In this document: positions 17,026 through 26,354 of the stretch, piece by piece | Layout: each line of letters opens with the position of its first letter | Position numbering within the stretch: the first letter of the stretch is position 1 | DNA from: Desulfosporosinus sp. Sb-LF | Lineage (GTDB): Bacteria; Bacillota; Desulfitobacteriia; Desulfitobacteriales; Desulfitobacteriaceae | Assembly (NCBI RefSeq): GCF_004766055.1 | Contig: NZ_SPQR01000006.1 | Location: 62,001-126,000, forward strand | Length of the DNA stretch: 64,000 bases | Direction of reading: 5' to 3' | Program-made: the position numbers and the translations under genes | The notes under the pieces: model-generated | The model's database searches: none | Told to the model about the DNA's origin: nothing | Seen by the model: the letters and a program-made list of their open reading frames with translations, nothing else

Positions 17026-17415
17026 AAGGTATTCACCTTCCTCGTAAGGTTCTTTATTTATACTAGATAGAATATTAGTAGGGTCTATGTATCCGTTTTT
17101 CATATAAGTGACTTGAGTTTGTTACTTATATACTAACATGGTTTTCAGATGTGGGAAAGGGCTAGTCAGGGATTCTTAGCTTTCATGAAAAGGATAACCC
17201 AAAATTTAGTATAAATAATTGTCGAAGAAAGCAGGTATTACCATTGAAAAGGGAGAATTAATAACATTGTACGATGGAATTTCTCCTCTTCCTAAAAACT
17301 GATTTGTGGATTAATGGTTTAAAAAGAGGATTTTATGAATTTTCGGCGAAGGATTGTATAAGCCCAGGGTTGACAAACTATATAAACTGTGGCAGGGAAT
17401 CGAAAGGCGATAAAC
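17026..17415. other. Intergenic region upstream of dnaG
   Basis: No gene is seen. ATATAAGT and ACTTATAT form an inverted repeat at about 17099-17131, beside the divergent GerMN gene. An AT-rich sequence with TTGACA at 17371 lies close to the dnaG start. I cannot assign a confident promoter. Confidence 0.4.
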
Positions 17416-19266
17416 GTGGACAACAGAAGTCATGAAGAATTTATTCCAGAAGAGGTCATCGAGGAAGTGCGTCAGCGCACGGATATCGTAGAAGTTATAT
17501 CTGACTATGTGAGCTTGCAGCGTAAGGGGAAAAACTATTTGGGGCTTTGCCCTTTTCATTCAGAAAAGACGCCGAGTTTTACCGTGACCCCTGAGAAACA
17601 GATGTTTTATTGTTTTGGGTGCAACGTTGGGGGGAACATGTTTTCCTTTCTTATGAAGCTGGAGAATTGGTCTTTTCTGGAGAGTGTTCAAAATTTAGCA
17701 TACCGATGCGGCGTGCAACTGCCAGAGAAAGAATTGTCTTCCCGCGAACGTGAAGAAAGTAGACTCCGACGGCGCTCTGAACAAATTCATGAATGGGCGG
17801 CAAGCTACTTCAATAACTTACTGCTGATGTTGCCTGAGGGAGAACCAGGACGTCTTTACTTTGAAAAGCGTGGGATGGACCTTGAGACGATAAAAAGCTT
17901 TCGTTTGGGTTATGCTCCAGAGCGATGGGACGGATTATTGGTTTATATGCAGGAACGTGGTGTTCAGCCACAAGAATTAGCGGAAGCAGGGTTAGCCTTG
18001 GAACGGGGGACGCCGGGGAAAGGGGGACAATATTATGATCGTTTTCGCAACCGTGTCCTCTTTAGTATATTAGACCGTCGCAACCATCCTATTGCGTTTG
18101 GCGGCCGAGTTCTGGATGATTCGCTTCCTAAATATCTAAATTCTCCTGAGACTCATTTTTTCAACAAGGGTCATCACCTCTATGGAATGCATCGTGCGCA
18201 CCAAGGAATCCGTGAACAAGGTTACGCTCTCTTGGTTGAGGGTTATATGGATGTCATTGCGCTTCAAAATGCTGGATTTCCGAATGCCGTTGCCTCCTTA
18301 GGGACGGCTTTGACAAGGGATCAGGCAAAGGTTTTGAAACGATATACTCAGCGTGTTGTCCTCCTCTATGATTCCGATGAAGCAGGAATCCAGGCTGCCT
18401 TACGAGGGGGAGAAATTCTGCGTGATGCAGGAATGCGCGTGGATATCTTAACCTTAATCGGGTCAAAGGATCCTGATGAGTATTTGAAAACCCACGGTGT
18501 GGAAGAGTTTAATAAAGCTCTAAAGCAGGCATTAACCTACGTTGAGTTCAAATATCGGATCCTGGTCCGTGAAGCACCCCCACAAAGCATTCCAGAAAAG
18601 GCGGAACTAGTCATTAAACTTGCCCCAGATATCTTGAAAGTTATCAGCCCCGTTGAACGGGAAGGGTATGAGCGCTTTTTGAGTTTGGAACTCGGGCTTA
18701 CTTTAGAAGCCGTACAACGCGAGATTTCAAGCCAAGAGCAGAATAAATCTAAAAAAGTGCGCGTACAAGAATATTCTCCACTAAAACAGGTTAGTTCTGG
18801 GAAAAATAGAGATAATATTATTAATGGCATTATATGTAAGGATAACGCGGAAGAATTATTGCCAGTAGTCTATTTGGGGGTTTATCGAGCAGAGCGCATG
18901 CTTCTGCGTATGTTGCTGGAAGATATTTCACATTTGCCTAAAATTAAGGCCAAGCTGGGAGTATCCTTTTGGAGAGTTCCAGAGCATCAAAAAATCTTCA
19001 ATTATCTCGATCAGGATGGTGGATTGCCCGCGAATAGCGACGAAACGGTTCAGAGCCGGTTGGCTAGCTTACTCCTGGAAGAGTTAGATATATCTCAAAC
19101 TGAGCGACTTTTAGATGATTGTATTAAGGGGATTCTCTCGACTCAAGCAGATGAACGAGTAGAAGATCTTCAAGCACGCATGGCAACTTTAGAAAAATCC
19201 GGTGACATGGCAGGGGCCATGACTCTGTTGAAAGAGATAGGAGAGCGGTTGAAACGTGGCAAATAG
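17416..19266 (+). CDS. dnaG: DNA primase
   Basis: About 616 residues. The N-terminal zinc ribbon is [11 protein letters not shown]...[11 protein letters not shown]. The TOPRIM core has [16 protein letters not shown], then LYDSDEAG and a SKDPDEYL segment. A C-terminal helicase-binding domain ends the protein. It makes RNA primers for replication. The GTG at 17416 is preferred because GAAAGG precedes it; the ORF is open to an upstream GTG at 17389 that lacks a site. It overlaps the open frame of rpoD, giving the classic dnaG-rpoD operon. Confidence 0.96.
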   Translation: MDNRSHEEFIPEEVIEEVRQRTDIVEVISDYVSLQRKGKNYLGLCPFHSEKTPSFTVTPEKQMFYCFGCNVGGNMFSFLMKLENWSFLESVQNLAYRCGVQLPEKELSSREREESRLRRRSEQIHEWAASYFNNLLLMLPEGEPGRLYFEKRGMDLETIKSFRLGYAPERWDGLLVYMQERGVQPQELAEAGLALERGTPGKGGQYYDRFRNRVLFSILDRRNHPIAFGGRVLDDSLPKYLNSPETHFFNKGHHLYGMHRAHQGIREQGYALLVEGYMDVIALQNAGFPNAVASLGTALTRDQAKVLKRYTQRVVLLYDSDEAGIQAALRGGEILRDAGMRVDILTLIGSKDPDEYLKTHGVEEFNKALKQALTYVEFKYRILVREAPPQSIPEKAELVIKLAPDILKVISPVEREGYERFLSLELGLTLEAVQREISSQEQNKSKKVRVQEYSPLKQVSSGKNRDNIINGIICKDNAEELLPVVYLGVYRAERMLLRMLLEDISHLPKIKAKLGVSFWRVPEHQKIFNYLDQDGGLPANSDETVQSRLASLLLEELDISQTERLLDDCIKGILSTQADERVEDLQARMATLEKSGDMAGAMTLLKEIGERLKRGK

Positions 19267-19315
19267 TAAGGTAAAAGGCACCCAAAAGAAAAGTCCGAGG
19301 GAAGGTGGGGGTCAG

Positions 19316-20440
19316 ATGAGCGATGAACAAAAAATGGAAAGCGTCCAAGCCCTCATTCAGAAAGGCAAAAAGAAGGGATCCTTAACATACCGCGAGATTA
19401 TGGATGCTCTCCAAGGTGTTGAACTTTCCCCCGATCAAATTGATGATGTATATCAACAACTTGGGCGAATGGGAATAGATGTGGTGCCAGAACCTGAAGA
19501 TGTAGAGCGGGAAGCCTTGAAAAAGGGCAAGGATGATGACGATCTGGTAGATGAGCCAGACGAAGATGTAGAGGAAGAAGCGGAAGTAGATCTTTCCGTG
19601 CCTGAAGGCGTAGGAATTGACGATCCCGTGCGCATGTATCTTAAGGAAATTGGGCGAGTTCCCCTGCTCTCGGCTGAAGAGGAAATTCAACTAGCGATAC
19701 GTATGGAGGCTGGCGACGAGGAAGCTAAACGACGTTTGGCTGAAGCCAATTTGCGTCTTGTGGTTAGTATTGCGAAACGCTATGTTGGACGAGGTATGCT
19801 TTTCTTAGATCTGATTCAGGAAGGAAACCTTGGCCTCATTAAAGCTGTTGAAAAGTTTGACTATATTAAAGGGTTTAAGTTTAGTACGTATGCCACCTGG
19901 TGGATCCGTCAAGCGATTACCCGTGCCATTGCAGACCAGGCCCGGACAATCCGGATCCCAGTTCATATGGTAGAAACCATTAACAAGCTCATCCGCGTTT
20001 CAAGACAACTCTTGCAGGAACTGGGACGGGAACCGGCACCTGAGGAAATTGCTACAGTTATGGATATTCCGGTCGAACGTGTACGGGAGATCATGAAGAT
20101 TGCCCAAGAGCCCGTTTCACTAGAAACCCCCATCGGAGAAGAGGAAGACTCCCATCTAGGAGATTTTATCCCAGATGAGGATGCCCCAGCACCGGCAGAG
20201 GCTGCTTCGTTCATTCTCTTAAAAGAGCAATTAGAAGAAGTTCTAGAAACATTAACCCCGCGCGAAGAGAAGGTACTTAGGCTGCGCTTTGGCCTTGACG
20301 ATGGACGAACCCGGACCTTGGAAGAAGTAGGACAGGAATTTGGTGTCACTCGAGAACGGATTCGACAGATTGAAGCCAAGGCATTACGGAAGTTGCGTCA
20401 TCCGAGTCGGAGTAAGAAGTTAAAGGATTATTTGGAGTAA
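19316..20440 (+). CDS. rpoD: RNA polymerase primary sigma factor SigA/RpoD
   Basis: About 374 residues from the ATG at 19316, which follows GGAAGGTGGGGG. A GTG at 19256 would add 20 basic residues and overlap dnaG. Region 1.1 begins [20 protein letters not shown]. Then come an acidic linker, region 1.2 ([11 protein letters not shown]), region 2 ([20 protein letters not shown], then DLIQEGN and [15 protein letters not shown]), region 3, and region 4 ([20 protein letters not shown]). It directs polymerase to TTGACA/TATAAT promoters such as the tRNA promoter just downstream. Confidence 0.98.
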   Translation: MSDEQKMESVQALIQKGKKKGSLTYREIMDALQGVELSPDQIDDVYQQLGRMGIDVVPEPEDVEREALKKGKDDDDLVDEPDEDVEEEAEVDLSVPEGVGIDDPVRMYLKEIGRVPLLSAEEEIQLAIRMEAGDEEAKRRLAEANLRLVVSIAKRYVGRGMLFLDLIQEGNLGLIKAVEKFDYIKGFKFSTYATWWIRQAITRAIADQARTIRIPVHMVETINKLIRVSRQLLQELGREPAPEEIATVMDIPVERVREIMKIAQEPVSLETPIGEEEDSHLGDFIPDEDAPAPAEAASFILLKEQLEEVLETLTPREEKVLRLRFGLDDGRTRTLEEVGQEFGVTRERIRQIEAKALRKLRHPSRSKKLKDYLE

Positions 20441-20495
20441 AAGACGGCAACGTTTGCTACTCTGAAAAATACTAAAAGATAATATCGAAAAAGAC

Positions 20496-20524
20496 TTGAC
20501 TATAAGCTCAGAATTTCGTATAAT
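20496..20524 (+). promoter_or_regulatory. Sigma-A promoter of the tRNA operon
   Basis: TTGACT at 20496-20501 and TATAAT at 20519-20524 are separated by exactly 17 bases. The first tRNA begins 19 bases after the -10 box. Confidence 0.93.
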
Positions 20525-20542
20525 AATCCGTGCAAAGGACAT

Positions 20543-20617
20543 TCCTCGATAGCTCAATGGTGGAGCAACCGGCTGTTAACCGGTAGGTTGTAGGTTCGAG
20601 TCCTACTCGGGGAGCCA
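20543..20617 (+). tRNA. tRNA-Asn (GTT)
   Basis: It folds as a full cloverleaf. The acceptor TCCTCGA pairs with TCGGGGA, the anticodon stem-loop is CCGGCTGTTAACCGG, the T arm is present and CCA is encoded. It is the first gene of a three-tRNA operon. Confidence 0.95.
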
Positions 20618-20639
20618 ATTTTTTGCATAAGTATAATAC

Positions 20640-20714
20640 GGGCCCATAGCTCAGCGGTAGAGCCCCCCGCTCATAACGGGTTGGTCCTAGGTTCGAATCC
20701 CAGTGGGCCCACCA
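20640..20714 (+). tRNA. tRNA-Met (CAT)
   Basis: Acceptor GGGCCCA pairs with TGGGCCC, the anticodon loop is CTCATAA, and CCA is encoded. The CAT anticodon could also be a lysidine-modified Ile tRNA. The body resembles elongator tRNA-Met of related Clostridia. It lacks the three G-C pairs of an initiator anticodon stem. Confidence 0.88.
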
Positions 20715-20829
20715 CTTCAAATGTCAGTGTTTGATTGCCAAAGGTCAGAAAATAGAAGACCGAAGCTAATTTTTGAGAAGGAACTTAAAAGATGTAGCTA
20801 TTCCAAAGGGCATATCGAACATCTAATTA

Positions 20830-20904
20830 GGGCGATTAGCTCAGCGGTAGAGCGCATCCTTCACACGGATGAGGCCACTGGTTCGAGACCAGTATCGCCC
20901 ACCA
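20830..20904 (+). tRNA. tRNA-Val (CAC)
   Basis: Acceptor GGGCGAT pairs with ATCGCCC, the anticodon loop is TTCACAC, and CCA is encoded. Its last 23 bases plus five flanking bases are repeated exactly at 25386-25413, marking it as an integration site. Confidence 0.95.
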
Positions 20905-20909
20905 AATAA
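20882..20909 (+). repeat. Left attachment-site repeat
   Basis: Proximal copy of the 28-bp direct repeat, embedded in the functional tRNA-Val gene and beginning TTCGAGACCAG. Confidence 0.8.
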
Positions 20910-21068
20910 AGTAAGATTTGGCTAATGAAAATGCTGAAAGTCTTGGTACAAACGGATATTGTAAAATTGTGAGACTGAACGACAAAATAGTTAAATATTC
21001 ACTTATAATTGTAAGTATCCGTAAGTAGTCGGTCAAGATTCGGTCAGGCAGTCATTATGAATAAGCTG

Positions 21069-21100
21069 ATACCTCATTGATTTGTCAATGAGGTATTTTT
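21069..21100 (+). terminator. Terminator hairpin in the island
   Basis: ATACCTCATTGA and TCAATGAGGTAT form a perfect 12-bp stem with a 4-base loop and a T run. It may end the tRNA transcript now that the native terminator has been displaced. Confidence 0.88.
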
Positions 21101-21150
21101 ATATACCTGTGATTATTTTAATAGAAGAACTGTTGTAGATGGGATACTTA

Positions 21151-21480
21151 TTATTGCAACACAAATTGCAGAGGCTCTAGACGGCCCTCTGGGCCTTTTG
21201 AGGAGCTAGAGACGGAGGAAGAGGTCACAGTCGCAGAACGTATTTGTTGTGCAATTTTGGGGCATCGAGAATGGATTTGTGTCACACCAGGATTTCCCTT
21301 AATCAACTGGCTACCAAAATGAACCGTGCCGTCCGTCATTGTCGATTGAATTTGTGACACGCAAATGGAATTTTCACCTCGGTTTTGTTTAAGGGAACGT
21401 TTAAGCGTTAAGAATGTAGATATGCCTGCTGATAACCTGTGATGCGATACAAATGCCTTGCTGTATGATTGACCATTCAA
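21151..21480 (-). CDS. Doubtful hypothetical protein
   Basis: An open frame of 109 residues, Ser-rich near its C-terminus (SATVTSSSVSSSSKG), with no recognised domain and no ribosome binding site before the ATG. The opposite strand is also partly open. It is included only because the island left end otherwise has no gene. Confidence 0.25.
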   Translation of the reverse strand: MNGQSYSKAFVSHHRLSAGISTFLTLKRSLKQNRGENSICVSQIQSTMTDGTVHFGSQLIKGNPGVTQIHSRCPKIAQQIRSATVTSSSVSSSSKGPEGRLEPLQFVLQ

Positions 21481-21525
21481 TAATATGCATTTAATGAGCT
21501 TATCCTTTATCTGACGGAGGAACTC

Positions 21526-22251
21526 GTGAAGAGATTCATCAAGAATTTGTTTAAATTCCTTATTTATACATCTGTGTTTCTATGTATTGGTTGGTTTGGA
21601 GTAAAATATTACTTTACTCATGTCAACAGAATTGCCGATCAGGTGCGTAGTGACGTGCTCACTCATGTACAAACCCATCATAGCCAGTTTCTAACGTACA
21701 ACGATATACCGGAAATATATCGAGATGCCATAATCTCAACTGAGGATCGCAGTTTTTTCACAAACAGAGGAATAGATTTAAGAGGAACTTTACGTGCAGT
21801 GTCTGTGGACATTGGCAGTGGGCAGGCCCGTCAAGGTGGCTCTACAATCACGCAACAGTTGATTCATAACACACTTTTAAGTAATATGTCAAAATCATTG
21901 ACGTGGAAATTACTTGAGAGTATCTATGCCATAGGGGTGTATGACTCGATGAGTAAGCAAGAAACATTCGCGTTCTACACCAATGTCATTTACTTCGGAC
22001 ATGGGGCTAACGGATTGTACCAAGCGGCAGAGACATACTTTGGAAAACCTCCATCGGAACTGAACGCAGGAGAACTGACAATGCTAGCTGGCCTTCCGAA
22101 TGCGCCAAGTAACTATGACCCATATCACAACATGAAACTTGCCCGTGAGCGACAACATATTGTCGTACAAAGTATGGTTGATAACGGAGAAATTAGTGAA
22201 TCTCAGGCGAAGAAGATTATCAGCGAACCTATTGCGGGTAAAATAGAATAA
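21526..22251 (+). CDS. mtgA: Monofunctional peptidoglycan transglycosylase (GT51)
   Basis: The 241-residue protein has one N-terminal membrane helix (about residues 8-28) and a GT51 domain. The catalytic Glu lies in AIISTEDRSFF, and RQGGSTITQQL and the chain-binding EIxYFG-like stretch (NVIYFGHGANGLYQAAETYF) follow. There is no transpeptidase domain, so it only polymerises lipid II. The GTG start at 21526 follows GACGGAGG. It lies inside the tRNA-Val island, so it may duplicate a housekeeping enzyme elsewhere. Confidence 0.9.
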   Translation: MKRFIKNLFKFLIYTSVFLCIGWFGVKYYFTHVNRIADQVRSDVLTHVQTHHSQFLTYNDIPEIYRDAIISTEDRSFFTNRGIDLRGTLRAVSVDIGSGQARQGGSTITQQLIHNTLLSNMSKSLTWKLLESIYAIGVYDSMSKQETFAFYTNVIYFGHGANGLYQAAETYFGKPPSELNAGELTMLAGLPNAPSNYDPYHNMKLARERQHIVVQSMVDNGEISESQAKKIISEPIAGKIE

Positions 22252-22394
22252 AGAAAAGCTATTAGAAAAACTTAATCTAGATTTCAGTAAATGAGTCTAT
22301 TTTGCTCTAATGATGTAATAAATCGCAATGCAAGCCAAGGCGTAAAAATTAATGTTAACTACCTTATATATTGTCTTTTATGGGCAAAAATTAA

Positions 22395-22422
22395 GGCCTC
22401 AGCTTGACCGGCTGGGGTCTTT
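22395..22422 (+). terminator. Weak terminator hairpin
   Basis: GGCCTCAGC pairs (with G-T pairs) with GCTGGGGTC, followed by TTTAAT. It lies between the transglycosylase and ytaF genes. Confidence 0.55.
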
Positions 22423-22515
22423 AATGTAATTGAAAAGAATACGTTAACAAATGCCTTTTTCCTTGAATAGTATGGTTCGGAAACTAGGATTTCTATGTTC
22501 AAGGGGGAGGCACTA

Positions 22516-23148
22516 ATGCATATAGTTTCGGCACTCTTTTTAGGTCTTGCCGCTAACCTGGATAACCTTGGGGTAGGTATTAGTTATGGAGTTAAAAAAA
22601 TACGTGTTCCCTTTCTCTCCAATTTCTTCATAGCCTTATTATCGGGTGTAGTTGTAGCCATTTCCGTCTTAACAGGGCATCTTCTTAGTCGATATATTGC
22701 GGTAGCAGGTGAGATAGGGGCCTTAATAATTGTCGCCATAGGATTTTGGGTAATAGCACATAAGACATCAACAAGTGATTGTTTACCAGCTGCTATTCCA
22801 GTTATGAAGACCTACTCTGTTCCAATCAAGGCGTTGAATTGTGTTGTCCAAATCACTAAAGAACCTTCTGTCGCCGATTTTGACGCTAATGGTTTCATCT
22901 CGACCAAAGAAGCCATGGTTTTAGGCTTGACGTTATCGTTTAACTGTATTGCTACTGGGGTTGGGGCTGGACTTACAGGAATGGACCCTCTTTCATCAGG
23001 TATTTCAGTCTTTATCTTCAGTATGATTTCAATTAGCGTGGGATACTTGATCGGTTGGAAAACTGCTTCCGACCGATTTGAACAATTCGCCCAAGTGATT
23101 TCAGGAGTGGTACTTATTATAATCGGTATTTATGAACTTCTTAACTAG
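22516..23148 (+). CDS. ytaF: Sporulation membrane protein YtaF (MntP-like fold)
   Basis: About 210 residues with six hydrophobic helices. The first half has LGLAANLDNLGVGISYGVKK and the second half repeats the pattern as LGLTLSFNCIATGVGAGLTG, the internal duplication of the YtaF/MntP family. A soluble loop contains DFDANGFIS, an acidic, EF-hand-like stretch typical of YtaF. ATG 22516 follows AAGGGGGAGG; the ORF extends to an upstream ATG at 22495 that lacks a site. The function of YtaF is unproven. The family resembles manganese exporters. Confidence 0.88.
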   Translation: MHIVSALFLGLAANLDNLGVGISYGVKKIRVPFLSNFFIALLSGVVVAISVLTGHLLSRYIAVAGEIGALIIVAIGFWVIAHKTSTSDCLPAAIPVMKTYSVPIKALNCVVQITKEPSVADFDANGFISTKEAMVLGLTLSFNCIATGVGAGLTGMDPLSSGISVFIFSMISISVGYLIGWKTASDRFEQFAQVISGVVLIIIGIYELLN

Positions 23149-23280
23149 AAGTTGTTATTTTCAACTATGAGTATTAACATAGATTCTTAACGTCTAACCA
23201 TCCATAGAGGTCTACATACCTTAAAGTAATCATCACAGAAGTTTTTCAAGATGAGAGAGGATATAGCTTCTCAAAAAGTG

Positions 23281-23302
23281 AACACCCCAATCAAGGGGTG
23301 TT
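23281..23302. terminator. Terminator between ytaF and the convergent lipoprotein gene
   Basis: AACACCCC and GGGGTGTT form an 8-bp stem followed by TTTCTGTTTC. Confidence 0.75.
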
Positions 23303-23345
23303 TCTGTTTCTAGTAATAGAAAAATAGTGTTTATGTGACACTTTG

Positions 23346-23867
23346 TTATTGCAAGTTAACCTCCATTTTATTGACTAGTTTATTGTCCTTAAAGGCCAGG
23401 AACACTTCTCCAGCGGATGGAGATTTCACGTGACATAAATAGGTTGCGGTATAATCTTTGCTTCCCTTTATACCGCTTTCTGTGACGACTTCACCAGTGC
23501 CTCCCAACAAGCCTTTAACTTTTTCATAGGTATCACCGTATTTTAGCTGGTTGTACTTAGCTTTACTAATGGTTAGTGTATTGCTTTTCTCAGTGGCTTT
23601 AGCTGATGTTGTTTTACCGGATTCAGATACTTTTTGGCTCGAGGTTAGAGTTTGATTGTTTGTATCTTTAGGAGTAACTGGAACCGATGGAATTGTTTTA
23701 TCGGCTGAAGAGTTCGTATCTAGTGTGTTAGGTGCAGCAGCCGTAGAAGTCGATTGTTTTGAAAGCCCTGTTGTTAACTTGCTACAGCCGATAAGAGCCA
23801 TGCTTAAGCCTAGGAGTAGAGTAATTAAAACTAGCCAGTGTTTTTGAACTGATACTTTAGCACGCAA
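23346..23867 (-). CDS. Lipoprotein with SmpA/DUF3862-like C-terminal domain
   Basis: The 173-residue product starts at a TTG preceded by AGGGGAG. It has a signal peptide with lipobox LIGC, a Ser/Thr-rich linker, and a compact C-terminal domain: KAKYNQLKYGDTYEKVKGLL, then GGTGEVV and FLAFKDNKLVNKMEV. This is the pattern of the DUF3862/SmpA-OmlA (BLIP-like) fold, usually a protein-binding lipoprotein domain. It lies in the tRNA-Val island. Its partner is unknown. Confidence 0.78.
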   Translation of the reverse strand: MRAKVSVQKHWLVLITLLLGLSMALIGCSKLTTGLSKQSTSTAAAPNTLDTNSSADKTIPSVPVTPKDTNNQTLTSSQKVSESGKTTSAKATEKSNTLTISKAKYNQLKYGDTYEKVKGLLGGTGEVVTESGIKGSKDYTATYLCHVKSPSAGEVFLAFKDNKLVNKMEVNLQ

Positions 23868-24094
23868 TAAAATTCACTCCCCTTATATAATATATCCATA
23901 TATTACCATATAAGGAACTGCGTACTAGCTTTTCGACAATATCCCTTATACTAATTCTAATTAACAATAGATAAATATAGGAGAGTTTATTTTACGAATA
24001 AAATTAAGAAATAGTCAAAACTGATATAGACCGCCGTTCGGCTAGATTAATTTGGGCCCTAAATAGAATACAACGATAAAAAATGATGTATGAA

Positions 24095-24145
24095 GAGTAA
24101 ACCTCCTAGTGTAGATTTATAACCTACGTAGGAGGTTTACTCTTT
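24095..24145. terminator. Strong hairpin, orphan terminator
   Basis: GAGTAAACCTCCTA and TAGGAGGTTTACTC are perfect 14-base arms, with T runs following. No intact gene now leads into it on the plus strand, consistent with a deletion. Confidence 0.75.
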
Positions 24146-24386
24146 AAAATTTGAAGATAATCTGTTGGAATTATTCTGAATCAAGCGGTTCAGTTAAAAT
24201 AAGTTATCTATGCACTAACTTGTTTTTGCTTTAAACATTTTAAGTTGTTTTTAAGAAAAAGATGATAAGTTGTAGGGTATACCGCATAGTATAAGTATAG
24301 CAATGATGAAGGAGTAGAAAGTTGAACTTTTTCGAAAGTGTTCTGGTCTCTCTTTGAGCTTTGCGAGTGAACAAACTAAGGTCGGC

Positions 24387-24476
24387 AGCTTAACAACCCT
24401 GACTATTGCTGATGTCGCCAAGATTCTAAAATGTTACTATAGAACCATTTGTGACTATCGTAATAAATATTTTTAA
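24387..24476 (+). pseudogene. Excisionase-like HTH fragment
   Basis: The frame reads SLTTLTIADVAKILKCYYRT, then ICDYRNKYF and stop. This matches the start of MerR-type excisionase (HTH_17) domains, which begin T-x-x-E/D-V-A-x-x-L and continue R-T-[VI]-x-x-Y/W. It lacks the normal continuation. In-frame upstream sequence has no good start and a TAG at about 24310. It is probably a remnant of the island's recombination genes. Confidence 0.4.
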
Positions 24477-24501
24477 CCCAACTTGAGGAGAAACGGCGAT
24501 A

Positions 24502-25227
24502 ATGGATTTGCGTAGATTAATAGTAGAGTTCACTTTTTTGTTAATTGTAGCTTATATAATTATTCCAAATATTGTATTGCGTTGTGGAGGGATCGGTTGT
24601 TGGAAAAGGCAAAACGCCTTAGGTGTTGCAATTACGTTTGATGATGGGCCTCACCCGGAATATACCCCTAAAGTTTTAGAAATTCTTGAGCGGTACAAGG
24701 TACCGGCGACCTTTTTCGTTGTCGGAGAAAATGCCGCCACTTATCCTGAATTGATTAAGGAAATTCAGGGCCATGGGCATCAACTTGGTATACACTGCCA
24801 ACAACATATTTGTTCCTGGTTTCTAAATCCATGGGCAACTTGGAGGAAGTGGGACGAAGGTGTTGCCACATTGGAACGGTTAACCGGGCAAAAGGTGGAA
24901 TGGATTCGTCCACCTTGGGGGGTCTTTAACATGGCACTTTGGCTATGGTTGAAATACCGTAAAAAGAAAGTGGTTCTCTGGAATGTAGAGGGTTACGACT
25001 GGCTCGCTCAACGAAGTCCAGAGCAAATCACAAAACGGGTTTTGAAAAAAACAACAGTAGGCTCCATAGTATTGTTACACGATGCCGGGGGTCAGCCAGG
25101 AGCACCGGCAAATACCATTTGTGCTCTAGAAAGCATTTGCCGAAGGGTTGCAGTCGAGAAAAAGTTGCCTTTTGTTAGCCTGGATTTGCCATTGAAGAAT
25201 TCACAAAGCAACAAATGGACAACCTAA
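24502..25227 (+). CDS. Polysaccharide deacetylase (NodB domain)
   Basis: The 241-residue protein has one N-terminal hydrophobic segment (residues 9-25) and a NodB fold. Present are TFDDGPHPEYTPKVLEIL (catalytic and metal Asp), HxxxH in GIHCQQHICSWF (metal His pair), RPPWGVFN and LLHDAGG. Such enzymes remove acetyl groups from peptidoglycan or exopolysaccharide at the membrane exterior. The ATG has TTGAGGAG eleven bases upstream. It is the last gene before the right attachment repeat. Confidence 0.9.
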   Translation: MDLRRLIVEFTFLLIVAYIIIPNIVLRCGGIGCWKRQNALGVAITFDDGPHPEYTPKVLEILERYKVPATFFVVGENAATYPELIKEIQGHGHQLGIHCQQHICSWFLNPWATWRKWDEGVATLERLTGQKVEWIRPPWGVFNMALWLWLKYRKKKVVLWNVEGYDWLAQRSPEQITKRVLKKTTVGSIVLLHDAGGQPGAPANTICALESICRRVAVEKKLPFVSLDLPLKNSQSNKWTT

Positions 25228-25385
25228 TGATAAAGCCGTATAATAAAGTTGTTGTTCAGCCTCCAAAAAGGGGCGTAAAATTCAGAAAAACACAATTTCA
25301 TTCAACTAATTAAATAAAGCGGTTTAAAAGTCGGTCACATTAACTAAAAACTGCACCACAAGGGTTCTAGGGTGGGTGATACACC

Positions 25386-25413
25386 TTCGAGACCAGTATC
25401 GCCCACCAAATAA
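25386..25413 (+). repeat. Right attachment-site repeat (tRNA-Val 3' end)
   Basis: An exact 28-base copy of the tRNA-Val T arm, acceptor strand and CCA, without the rest of the tRNA. Sequence upstream of it is unrelated to the tRNA gene. Confidence 0.82.
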
Positions 25414-25421
25414 TGCAAACA

Positions 25422-25457
25422 ATGGACTGTGGCAAAATAAGCCGTAGTCCATTTTGT
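25422..25457 (+). terminator. Probable native terminator of the tRNA operon
   Basis: ATGGACT and AGTCCAT, extended by GGC/GCC pairs, are followed by TTTTG. It stands nine bases after the displaced tRNA-Val 3' end, where the operon terminator would be before insertion. Confidence 0.75.
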
Positions 25458-25544
25458 GTTTTCGGCAGATAGACCTATCCTGAGCACTAGTTTTTTGGCC
25501 ATAATAAAGTATAGGGTTAGATCATTATATATGAGGTGAAACCT

Positions 25545-26354
25545 ATGAAAGTATCAATAACACTCGGACCACGCTTGCAGACAGTCGCAGCATTTGTTCC
25601 AGAGGGTGCCAAGCTGGGGGACATAGGGACTGACCATGCGTACCTGCCCATAGTCCTCTATGAGACCCAGCGGATATCAAAAGCGGTCGCAGTAGATGTT
25701 CATGAAGGACCGTATCAATCCGCTTTGAATGCCGTAAAAAGTCGAGATTTAGCCGCGGTGATTGATGTGCGATTTGGTGATGGCTTGATCCCGCTCGAAC
25801 GCGGTGAAGTCGATGTCTTGACACTCGCCGGGATGGGAGGAAAAACCATGCTGGATATCCTTTCTTCTCGACCGGACGTCCTGGAGAACGTGACAGATCT
25901 CATTCTTCAACCGCAAGGCGCGGAGGGGGCTGTACGTTTGGCGTTACTAGAGAATGGGTGGCGCCTTAAGGCAGAGCGGTTAGTCGAAGAAGAGGACCGT
26001 ATCTATGTCGTCATGGCTTTTTCGAGGAACGAAGGATGGGATAAAGTCGAACTGGTGAAGAAAGTGCAAGCTTGGAAACAGCGCTTACAGCTTCTCTTAG
26101 AGAAAGAGAGCATGATGACGGGGATCCTAGCATCTGAGTTTCCAAGCTTAGTTTATAGGCTTGTGTGGCATTTTGGGCCTCTTGTCTTGGAAGAGCGAAC
26201 AGACCTCTTGCGAGCCCATCTGAACGAATACAGTGGCATGCTATCAAGGCGTCTTGAGCAGATGAAAAAGTCTCATAGTCCAGAGATAGAGGCCAAACTT
26301 AGAGAGGTCCGCGATGAGTTGGTCTTTGTGGAGGGTTTAAGAATATGGCAGTGA
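25545..26354 (+). CDS. trmK: tRNA (adenine22-N1)-methyltransferase TrmK
   Basis: About 269 residues. The class I SAM-dependent core has GAKLGDIGTDHAYLPI (SAM motif I), AVDVHEGPYQSA, and VLTLAGMGGKTMLDIL with the AGMGG loop typical of TrmK/YqfN. The C-terminal part is a coiled coil. It methylates N1 of A22 in tRNA. ATG 25545 is chosen since GAGGTG lies six bases upstream; a GTG at 25536 is inside that site. It overlaps the next gene by ten bases, the usual trmK-nif3 pairing. Confidence 0.93.
   Translation: MKVSITLGPRLQTVAAFVPEGAKLGDIGTDHAYLPIVLYETQRISKAVAVDVHEGPYQSALNAVKSRDLAAVIDVRFGDGLIPLERGEVDVLTLAGMGGKTMLDILSSRPDVLENVTDLILQPQGAEGAVRLALLENGWRLKAERLVEEEDRIYVVMAFSRNEGWDKVELVKKVQAWKQRLQLLLEKESMMTGILASEFPSLVYRLVWHFGPLVLEERTDLLRAHLNEYSGMLSRRLEQMKKSHSPEIEAKLREVRDELVFVEGLRIWQ

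Larger units (their letters stand above)
20910..21525. other. Left end of the island
   Basis: No convincing gene except a doubtful minus-strand ORF at 21151-21480. Two direct copies of TCGGTCA sit at about 21030-21050. The same heptamer occurs once near the right end at about 25331, so these could be recombinase arm sites. A terminator lies at 21069. Confidence 0.4.
23868..24501. other. Long intergenic region in the island
   Basis: 634 bases. It holds a perfect terminator hairpin at 24095-24145 and, near its right end, an excisionase-like fragment (24387-24476). Nothing else resembles a gene. Confidence 0.6.
20882..25413 (+). mobile_element. Island integrated in tRNA-Val, integrase lost
   Basis: The 28 bases from the T arm of tRNA-Val through CCAAATAA (20882-20909) recur exactly at 25386-25413. 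This direct repeat is the hallmark of a tyrosine-recombinase insertion into a tRNA 3' end. The native operon terminator now lies beyond the distal copy, at 25422. Cargo: a transglycosylase, YtaF, a lipoprotein, an excisionase-like fragment and a polysaccharide deacetylase. No integrase is visible, so the element is probably immobile. Confidence 0.72.

Noticed and set aside
20703-20909. Open frame overlapping tRNA-Met and tRNA-Val
   Set aside because: It crosses two tRNA genes and has no ribosome binding site.
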